From NCBI GenBank assembly GCA_021018995.1, contig CM037595.1, positions 79,299,159-79,363,158 on the forward strand: a stretch of 64,000 bases of DNA. Direction: 5' to 3'. The position numbers and the translations under genes were made by a program. Below the pieces are notes generated by a model. It did no database searches and had not been told where the DNA came from. It worked only from the letters and a program-made list of their open reading frames with translations. This document shows positions 60,401-64,000 of the stretch, piece by piece. Origin of the DNA: Chloranthus sessilifolius (Eukaryota; Streptophyta; Magnoliopsida; Chloranthales; Chloranthaceae). How positions within the stretch are numbered: the stretch's first letter is position 1; each line of letters begins with the position of its first letter.

Positions 60401-60557
60401 GTTCTCTTGCTTAATCTTTTAGATAGTACTGGATTAATTTTTGTGGATTATATGTATCATTGGGTGATTTTTCAGGAAGATCTAGATGCTATTGACAGAA
60501 TGATTGATCATGCTGAAGCGACTTATAACAAGTGGCAGCACCCTGATCCTTACATTG
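30310..60557 (+). CDS. NDUFB9: NADH dehydrogenase 1 beta subcomplex subunit 9 (B22), giant introns
   Basis: Exons 30310-30435, 43106-43147 and 60476-60557. Together they read 83 residues that follow plant NDUFB9 (CIB22) from the start, [18 protein letters not shown], to the HPDPYI segment. The LYR motif is at residues 21-23 (LLYRKAL), marking the LYR family; in complex I this subunit binds the membrane arm in the mitochondrial inner membrane together with an acyl carrier protein. Introns are phase 0, phase 0 and phase 1, all with GT donors and CAG acceptors. Intron 1 is 12,670 bp and intron 2 is 17,328 bp, both filled with retroelements. The plant protein is about 117 residues, so roughly 33 C-terminal residues remain. 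Exon 3 ends ATT G at donor GTACAT, and no matching exon was found up to 64000. The frame is intact across all three exons, so it is likely functional if splicing copes. Confidence 0.9.
30436..32544 (+). other. NDUFB9 intron 1, left part
   Basis: Mostly unassigned. Contains the pair of perfect hairpins at 31172-31202 and 31259-31289. From about 31578 onward is sequence with the feel of an old DNA transposon (GGGCCTTTTTGGCAACCC and AGCAGCATG repeats), but no ends were found. Confidence 0.4.
31172..31289. repeat. duplicated hairpin TCAACCCAAAAC...GTTTTGGGTTGA
   Basis: Two 31-bp inverted repeats, 87 bp apart, with near-identical GATCGTGCCA and GGCGTCCGGACGCA-type sequence following each. The arms pair over 11-12 bp with a short loop. 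Confidence 0.8.
33389..34434 (+). mobile_element. solo LTR of chromovirus type, TSD ATTTT
   Basis: TGACGGGGACGTTGAC...CCGTCTTGCGTCA, 1046 bp, with identical TSDs ATTTT at 33384-33388 and 34435-34439. It sits inside the copia remnant's integrase region. Both ends and the block GAGTGAATCTTCTTC...TTTGGTGTGAA match the LTRs of element A. But the palindrome cluster (33531-33770, about nine copies) is TTCGATCGATCGAA instead of CTCGAGCG. A TATA-like CCTATATAAAG lies at about 33872. Confidence 0.9.
33531..33770. repeat. TTCGATCGATCGAA palindrome array in solo LTR
   Basis: About nine copies of TCGATCGA-centred palindromes separated by 10-30 bp of T-rich sequence. Three consecutive units read ATTCGATCGATCGAATTTCC. 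Open frames through it give FDRS peptide repeats by chance. Confidence 0.85.
36116..36212. repeat. CTCGCTCGAGCGAG palindrome cluster in 5' LTR of element A
   Basis: Four to five CGCTCGAGCG-type palindromes in under 100 bp. The 3' LTR has the matching cluster at about 41796-41866, plus one extra copy at 41919-41937 that the 5' LTR lacks. Confidence 0.85.
37054..41737 (+). pseudogene. chromovirus gag-pol of element A, inactivated
   Basis: Order of domains: gag (37054-37750, with [20 protein letters not shown] near 37347), zinc knuckle [14 protein letters not shown] (38012-38053), protease with VDSGS (about 38300), reverse transcriptase with VYFDDI (about 39335), RNase H, integrase, and a chromodomain ([17 protein letters not shown], about 41510-41560). 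It is broken by frameshifts near 37700, 38990 and 39365, by stops after 38449, and by a frameshift near 40670. Substitutions hit key residues. The first RNase H aspartate is Asn (VACNASG), the second Cys of the integrase zinc CxxC is Ser (CRTSQ), and the integrase catalytic Glu is Lys (GQTKSTN). The last frame runs through the chromodomain and about 25 codons into the 3' LTR, ending in [11 protein letters not shown]. Confidence 0.85.
42560..42720. repeat. 90-bp tandem duplication flanking element A
   Basis: CATGTCATCTCTCATTCTCC and about 70 further bases recur from 42651, separated by a GAGGGAGGGAGGGAGATG tract like that on the left flank of element A. A 117-codon frame across it (42561-42914) shows no recognisable domain. 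Confidence 0.7.
42721..43105 (+). other. end of NDUFB9 intron 1
   Basis: Unassigned sequence ending in a pyrimidine-rich tract and acceptor CTTTCAG (43099-43105). This is likely the original, gene-proximal part of the intron. Confidence 0.4.
43106..43147 (+). CDS. NDUFB9: NDUFB9 exon 2, 42-bp micro-exon
   Basis: Fourteen codons, [14 protein letters not shown], between CTTTCAG and donor GTATGT. They match the ASDLRE segment that follows the exon 1 region in plant NDUFB9. Exon 1 lies 12.7 kb upstream and exon 3 17.3 kb downstream. Confidence 0.9.
43457..43780. mobile_element. Mutator-like foldback MITE, 9-bp TSD
   Basis: Long inverted arms of more than 100 bp from GGGTAGCTTTATTAA to its complement, containing CCATTGATTGCTTTGAATCAG and CCAATCTTCCACA. 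Flanks TAATACAAA (43448-43456) and TAATAGAAA (43781-43789) agree at 8 of 9 positions. No coding frame. Diverged relatives lie at 10437, in the split copy at 54653/58198, and partly at 29577. Confidence 0.8.
46755..48487 (-). repeat. direct duplication within element B pol
   Basis: About 640 bp at 46755-47398 recurs in the same orientation at 47849-48487 with scattered differences. Both code for the later part of reverse transcriptase on the minus strand. Between them lies the inverted segment 47400-47847. Confidence 0.8.
47400..47847 (+). repeat. inverted copy of the protease-RT linker segment
   Basis: Reads in plus sense the same region that lies in minus sense at about 48600-49012. The frame includes [26 protein letters not shown] and [17 protein letters not shown]. 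It lies in opposite orientation to everything around it. Confidence 0.8.
49283..49498. mobile_element. hAT-like MITE inside element B, TSD CTCCCAAG
   Basis: The termini CATGGGTTAAAATATCG and (reverse complement) CATGGATCAAAATATCG agree at 15 of 17 positions. Identical 8-bp TSDs lie at 49275-49282 and 49499-49506. It is 216 bp long, filled with GATACGTATCGG and TTGAATGTATCG palindromes. It splits the coding frame between protease and reverse transcriptase of element B, so it is younger than that insertion. Confidence 0.9.
52226..53731 (+). other. NDUFB9 intron 2 stretch, unassigned
   Basis: No gene or repeat boundaries recognised. Scattered short frames only. Confidence 0.35.
53740..53948. 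mobile_element. hAT-like MITE (TTATCGGCCGATAA type)
   Basis: The right end CTGAGATTTTGATCCATG is the family terminus. The left end CCCATTCCAAAATCTCA is diverged. Flanks TATTTGTG (53732-53739) and CATGTGTG (53949-53956) match at 6 of 8. Four ATTATCGGCCGATAAT-like palindromes inside, as in the left end of 28889-30148. Confidence 0.65.
54000..54252 (+). repeat. LTR-like 3' end with primer site
   Basis: A TATA-like CCTTTATATAAAG (about 54038) and a (TC)n tract (54103-54129) are followed by TTTCTACA and TGGTAACAAAGCC (54240-54252), a plausible tRNA primer site. About 100 bp before the boundary recur at 60040-60141, which suggests the two ends of one retroelement now filled with other insertions. 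The left edge is uncertain. Confidence 0.45.
54653..54771. repeat. left part of a foldback MITE split by element C
   Basis: CCTCTGTTTGCATCCACGTA, CCATTGATTGCTTCGGATCA and GATGGAGATCGCTTTCA match, inverted, 58430-58565. Element C cuts it at 54771/54772. Confidence 0.75.
55608..56318 (-). pseudogene. integrase C-terminus plus chromodomain-like frame of element C
   Basis: A 236-codon frame. The N-terminal half is Ser/His/Glu-rich with repeated ESHT/CESL units of unknown origin. Next comes [20 protein letters not shown], matching the integrase C-terminus of element A ([19 protein letters not shown]). [20 protein letters not shown] follows, resembling the chromodomain QKYLVKW segment. The tail [15 protein letters not shown] and a poly-Lys run are encoded inside the LTR. 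The frame is open over its full length, which is unusual for this window. Confidence 0.65.
56517..57130 (-). pseudogene. gag of element C with zinc knuckle
   Basis: [20 protein letters not shown] begins the retrotransposon gag core (about 56980 downward). [14 protein letters not shown] forms the zinc knuckle near 56680. The start lies near 57130 ([12 protein letters not shown]) but a TAG near 57090 breaks the N-terminal part. The remaining frame of 148 codons (56517-56963) is open. Confidence 0.65.
58198..58568. repeat. right part of the MITE split by element C
   Basis: Contains GATCTTCCACA...TGTGGAAGATC and CGGTTCGTTTTCATTCCATG with its inverse, so the loop end lies here. Together with 54653-54771 it rebuilds one long inverted-repeat MITE of about 490 bp. 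Confidence 0.75.
58569..60039. other. intron 2 stretch with MITE relic and copia-like primer site
   Basis: 58700-58830 is a truncated relative of the MITE at 11411 (ends AATTTGTCTCTATGAC). A copia-like LTR end is followed by TGGTATCAAAGC at 59339-59350 and GATTCATCTGATATATG, suggesting a retroelement leader, but no gag or pol was recognised to 60039. Confidence 0.4.
60040..60141 (+). repeat. LTR end fragment matching 54130-54239
   Basis: CCCTCTTCTCCTCCATCTCT to TTAGTTTCTACA is nearly the same as the sequence before the primer site at 54240. It is probably the 3' end of the retroelement whose other end is there. Confidence 0.55.
60476..60557 (+). CDS. NDUFB9: NDUFB9 exon 3
   Basis: After TTTTTCAG, 27 codons read [20 protein letters not shown] then QHPDPYI, plus one base, ending at donor GTACAT. 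It matches the EDVDRIDKLIAHGEAEYNKW-type segment of plant NDUFB9. The single leftover G fits a valine codon continuing in the next exon. Confidence 0.9.
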
Positions 60558-60939
60558 GTACATTTAGTTAAAGAAGCTCGTGTTCCTGCTCTCATGTTAT
60601 GTTCATTGTTTGTAATTGCTTTCGCTCATTTTCTCTTCTATGGACATTTTCTGAATTACAGTCATGTTTCTTGCTGCAAACAAATGAAAGTCGATTGCTT
60701 CCTCTTCTTTTCCTAACAAGCATGAGTCATGGGTTGCTTTCATGTTGAATATGCTATCATTTTAGTCATGTTCTTGTAATTTCTCCTAGTTCTTTTATTC
60801 TTTGCAGTCCATAGTTTTTCTCTCTGTTTAGTTGAAATCATGATTACTAAAAAATAAGAAAGAAACGGGATGAGTCTTAAAAAGTGTGAAAGCCCAAAAC
60901 TTAGTTTCTTTCTTAACATAAAGTCCAAAGATTACTTTT

Positions 60940-61430
60940 AACCCCTTCCTTAGCTAGCTTATCCACATCACTATGAGCTTCTCTCTTGACAACGTGCTGA
61001 AATAATATGCTATGACACCCTATAATGTGGAAAATCTGAAAGAGGCTATGGTTAAGGCTCCAGAGCTCAATGGAAGTTTGACAATATTGCAGCCTCTAGG
61101 TCGCAGGTTCAATCCCAGCTACCTATAAAAAAAGGCTCCAAAGCCTCACGCCACCTTTCCCATCCATCTGATTGTTTTAGCGGAGTCACCCTTTATCACT
61201 ATCATACCAGAGCTATGTTTTTTAACCTAGTAAGGAGAGCCATATATTCTGTAACAAAGGAATTGTTGGCTTCAATAGGACCTGAGTAGGCTTTTATGCC
61301 TTCATCTCTATGGTTCCACAATTCCTTCCATACCAGCCACACTCGTGTTTCCAAGAGAGCATCCATTAACAAAATGTTTCGACCCTCATGGACATAAGTC
61401 CAAGCCAAACTTTAGTGATGGACGACGAAT
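60940..61430 (-). pseudogene. RNase H domain fragment of an L1-type element
   Basis: Minus-strand pieces GPIEANNSFVTEYMALL (about 61240), MIVIKGDSAKTIRWM (about 61170) and HVVKREAHSDVDKLAKEG (about 60945-61000). They match, in order, the E-x-x-A-L-L, GDS and F-HV-REAN-AD-LAKEG blocks of the RNase H in plant L1 elements. A SINE-like stretch interrupts the second and third blocks. Confidence 0.65.
61040..61135 (+). repeat. tRNA-derived SINE-like sequence
   Basis: GAGCTCAATGGAAG resembles an A box. GCAGGTTCAATCCCAGC (B box GGTTCAATCCC at 61106-61116) follows at tRNA-like spacing, ending in an A-rich run. It interrupts the RNase H fragment. Too degraded to fold as a functional tRNA. Confidence 0.45.
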
Positions 61431-61943
61431 TGGTAAATGTAGCTTCCTCTTTTGAAGATTATCTACGATAAGGATCTTATTTGCCAAATCAGTTCAACAA
61501 AATGCTTCAACTCTCAGGGGCGTTAAGTCCAAACTAAACTTTATTGATAGGCGACAAGGTCATTTCCTCATGGTTCTGTTAAGTGACAATTCTATGGTGG
61601 AATTGAATTGTCAATTCCACATTTTTTGTTGATAGGAATTGATGTGGGGTCCACAGTTGGAACTCACTTCCACACACCAATTACATCTTAGGGAATCTCC
61701 AATTCCACTCGTAAATGGGCTGAAGTGCCAATTCCATGGGTAAAACAGTCACTAATGAAATAATTGGAATAGAGTATCTCAGGGCCCATTTGAATCAAAA
61801 GTACTTCCAAAAAGTAACTGCCAATTTAAGTTACTTTTCATCTTTCTACTTGGATGAAAGTAAAGTTAGTTTGGTCAAATATATAGTGTAGGAAAAAAAA
61901 ATAGTTTAGTCAAACACCCGCTTACCACTATCATGTTATATTA
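61431..61943 (+). other. intron 3 stretch, unassigned
   Basis: GGAATTGACAATTC- and TTGGAATTG-type inverted words at 61590-61790 suggest another repeat, but no ends were found. No gene. Confidence 0.35.
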
Positions 61944-62470
61944 GTCAAAGCTTGACTAAAAGATAAATTTTAATCAAAAGTCAAGCTTTGATAGAAGTCA
62001 AACATTGACAAATAAAAGTTGATAATAAAAAATTGAATAGTAACTAAGTATGCCATAAAAAGCTTGAAAAAAATTAAATTTTAACGAAAGTCAATCTTTG
62101 ACAAAAATTCAAACTTCGATCAATAAAAATTTTAAGGCTAAGTTAAAGTCATATCTTGACTTATAGTGAAAATTTGACTAAAGTCAAACTTTTGACCAAT
62201 AAAAAAAATTTAAGAATGTAGTATCATATTGTAAATTAATACAATAGTAGTCATTATCCATTGCCAGGTTATAATAGTCAAAATTTGATAAAAAATTAAA
62301 TTTTGAATAATAGTCAAATATTAACCAAAAATATTTTGAGTAATAAAAATTTGGTAATATTGTACATAGTTAGATATTAACCTAGAAGTAGTCACTATGT
62401 AGTCAAACTTTGACAAAAATTCAAGCTTTAAAGTTTGATCAATATTTTGGCCAAAGTCAACATTGACTAC
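61944..62470. repeat. array of GTCAA(N2-4)TTGAC dyads
   Basis: At least seven imperfect palindromes such as GTCAAAGCTTGAC (61944), GTCAATCTTTGAC (about 62089), GTCAAACTTTTGACC (about 62178), GTCAAACTTTGAC (about 62402) and GTCAACATTGAC (about 62456), in AT-rich sequence. TTGAC is the core of WRKY binding sites, but the array is more likely repeat-derived. Confidence 0.6.
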
Positions 62471-62610
62471 GAAGAGCATAATCAATGTTTCTACAACGAA
62501 GAGCGCATAGCGTAGCATTCGACCCCCCGCGTAGCGAGCCGTAAGCCTTAAGGCGTGCTCCGTTAGCTTAACGATTTTTTAGAATTATTAATTTTTATAA
62601 ATATAAATAA

Positions 62611-62614
<4 letters not shown>

Positions 62615-62680
<66 letters not shown>
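62615..62680. repeat. (AT)n microsatellite
   Basis: About 33 uninterrupted AT dinucleotides. Confidence 0.95.
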
Positions 62681-62682
<2 letters not shown>

Positions 62683-62726
62683 AATTTTTTAGAAAAAGAA
62701 AAAATTATAAAAATGGGGAAAAATTA

Positions 62727-63125
62727 GGGAGCGACAACTTGCACACGAGGTTTGTTTGTGGCATAGAGGTTAAAAGGAAAGACTTGATAGTTTTGGGACA
62801 CGTGCCCCATGAAGCACCATGTAAGCCATCTGATTTGAAGCCCTTGATGTAGAGATCTTTGACGCCAAAGATTAGTATGAAACACAATCTCTACCATCTG
62901 ATTTAATAAAGTCAACCATTAAAACAGATGATAGGCTTGACTGTGTTGTATCAGACGATAGAAATAGTTTATCCTGCCAGTTTTTGGAGTCAGATATCCT
63001 TAAATCATGGTCATCAAATCAGATGGCTTATATGGTGTTCCATGTTGCACAGGTTCCGAAAATATCAAGTATTTCTTTTAGCCCATGTGCCACGGTACAA
63101 ATCACGTGTGCAAGTATTAGCTCCC
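62727..63125. mobile_element. Mutator-like foldback MITE, 9-bp TSD
   Basis: Arms 62727-62860 and 62985-63125 are inverted copies (ends GGGAGCGACAACTTGCACAC and GGGAGCTAATACTTGCACAC). Flanks GAAAAATTA (62718-62726) and GAGAAATTA (63126-63134) agree at 8 of 9. The centre has CATCTGATTTAATAAAGTCA and related words. No coding frame. Confidence 0.8.
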
Positions 63126-63188
63126 GAGAAATTATATGACTAACATTTCATAAGTAGAACATGATAAAACACAAAAACACAGTAGAAT

Positions 63189-63405
63189 CATAGATCAAAA
63201 TCTCGTCTGATACCGATACGTATCGGTATCGGTGGTCACCGGTATGGTACATTCAAGGTATCGTACCGGTGCCTCCCATCTACAAATTTTGAATATACCG
63301 GACGATACATACCAATCTATCATCCGGAACTGATACGTATTGTCCGGTATGTATCGGTTTTGTAGCTGGACGATACGTACCGGATTTCCGGGTTTTTGAC
63401 CTATG
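63189..63405. mobile_element. hAT-like MITE, TSD AGTAGAAT
   Basis: 217 bp with identical 8-bp TSDs AGTAGAAT at 63181-63188 and 63406-63413. Ends CATAGATCAAAATCTCG and (reverse complement) CATAGGTCAAAAACCCG. The interior is made of GATACGTATCGG and CCGGTAC words, as in 49283-49498, which is almost the same length. Confidence 0.9.
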
Positions 63406-63591
63406 AGTAGAATACTAGAACACATCCCAAGGTGACACAAGTAAACGCAAATTAATTGTTAAACTGAACCACTGTAAAACTGTAATTCATCCAAAAGATA
63501 AAGACTCACCATAAAATGCTTACAAGTCACAAACAAAATCTCAAAATAACATCACAAGGTGTAAAATATAAATGTTAATTTTCAATTTTTT

Positions 63592-63924
63592 TTAATAGAG
63601 GTCATCCTTCTCTATTAGATCATCATCTTCATCCACCAAATCTTGGGCAAAAGGATCACTGCCCCTTCCATCATCACCATCATCACCATCATCATCATCA
63701 ACATCATCATCTCCCTCATTTTCCTCAACCTCCGCCACTTGTGGGAACGTTCCTTTGGCTTTGGTAGTACCTAAATTAATTAAAAAACAGATAGATAAAC
63801 TATGAAGTATATAAAATATAAAAGTTTGATTTGTTGGACTAGTATTTAATCTTACATTGGCTTCTAACAACACTTTTCCTTTTGCGAGCAGCTGAACTAG
63901 AACCATCTGGTTGAGAAGGATCAG
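63592..63924 (-). CDS. 3' end of an unidentified gene with acidic C-terminus (partial)
   Basis: Two probable exons on the minus strand: 63856-63924 (after acceptor TTATATTTCAG, before donor GTAAGA) and 63592-63770 (after acceptor TTAATTTAG). Spliced, they read PDPSQPDGSSSAARKRKSVV, then a TTKAKGTFPQVAEVEE region, a long Asp/Glu tract and the end DDLIEKDDLY. Low-complexity basic then acidic sequence like this is common at the ends of plant nuclear proteins and of some hAT-type transposase genes. The family cannot be named from this much. The rest lies right of the window. A pure intron of NDUFB9 with a chance frame is the alternative. Confidence 0.4.
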   Translation of the reverse strand: MILLNQMVLVQLLAKGKVLLEANVRLNTSPTNQTFIFYILHSLSICFLINLGTTKAKGTFPQVAEVEENEGDDDVDDDDGDDGDDGRGSDPFAQDLVDEDDDLIEKDDLY

Positions 63925-64000
63925 GCTGAAATATAAATTTGATAAAGTTAGAAAATGACGTTGGTGCTTAGAGCAGAGGATTGGGTCTGCACGGCTTGCC

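Noticed and set aside
61040..61135. Functional tRNA gene
   Set aside because: Only box-like words remain; the stems do not pair well enough for a cloverleaf.
60558..64000. Search for the last NDUFB9 exon (PWAPGGS-like)
   Set aside because: No sequence coding for this segment was seen on the plus strand, so the exon is taken to lie beyond the window.

Overview
This is a transposon-rich angiosperm nuclear genome segment. The evidence is two recognisable plant genes with GT-AG introns, plant-type LTR retrotransposons (copia, chromovirus, Athila/Tat), plant L1 and RTE LINE remnants, a TRIM, and many MITEs. The species cannot be told from the sequence. Exons make up only about 2.3 kb of 64 kb.

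Layout. (1) 1-7 kb: a TRIM with perfect target-site duplications (TSDs), an RTE LINE tail, an inverted-repeat MITE, a truncated antisense LTR and an L1 LINE remnant. (2) 7.06-9.85 kb, + strand: the last three coding exons of a nucleoporin NUP214/LNO1 homologue, ending in an FG/glycine-rich tail and the C-terminus ELFTQMRR. (3) 9.9-30 kb: about 20 kb between genes, made of TEs. It holds a hAT-like MITE, an Athila/Tat gag fragment, a 4.3 kb gag-only copia-type element with identical TSDs (TR-GAG type), a 4.46 kb solo LTR with identical TSDs, an inverted pair of LTR-like GC-rich blocks with 75- and 69-bp tandem repeats, and several hAT-like elements. (4) 30.31-60.56 kb and beyond, + strand: NDUFB9 (B22, LYR-motif subunit of mitochondrial complex I). 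Three exons are visible, of 126, 42 and 82 bp, split by introns of 12.7 and 17.3 kb; the last exon lies past the window.

The NDUFB9 introns are nests of retroelements. Intron 1 has an antisense copia remnant broken by a solo LTR (perfect TSD), with chromovirus A (35974-42559) inserted close to its 5' end. Intron 2 has a Mutator-like MITE, antisense chromovirus B (44117-52220, itself carrying a hAT-like MITE and an internal inverted duplication), and antisense non-autonomous element C (54772-58197) inserted inside another MITE. Intron 3 has an RNase H fragment, a SINE-like tRNA-derived stretch, a TTGAC-dyad array and more MITEs.

The most unusual pattern is in the LTRs and MITEs themselves. 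LTRs of related chromoviruses share both ends and the promoter region, but each carries a cluster of a different short CpG-containing palindrome at the same place (CTCGAGCG, TCGATCGA, GGACGTCC, GCGCGAG types). One LTR backbone occurs with two different palindromes. A set of hAT-like elements with a common terminal motif and 8-bp TSDs also carries interchangeable internal palindrome arrays.
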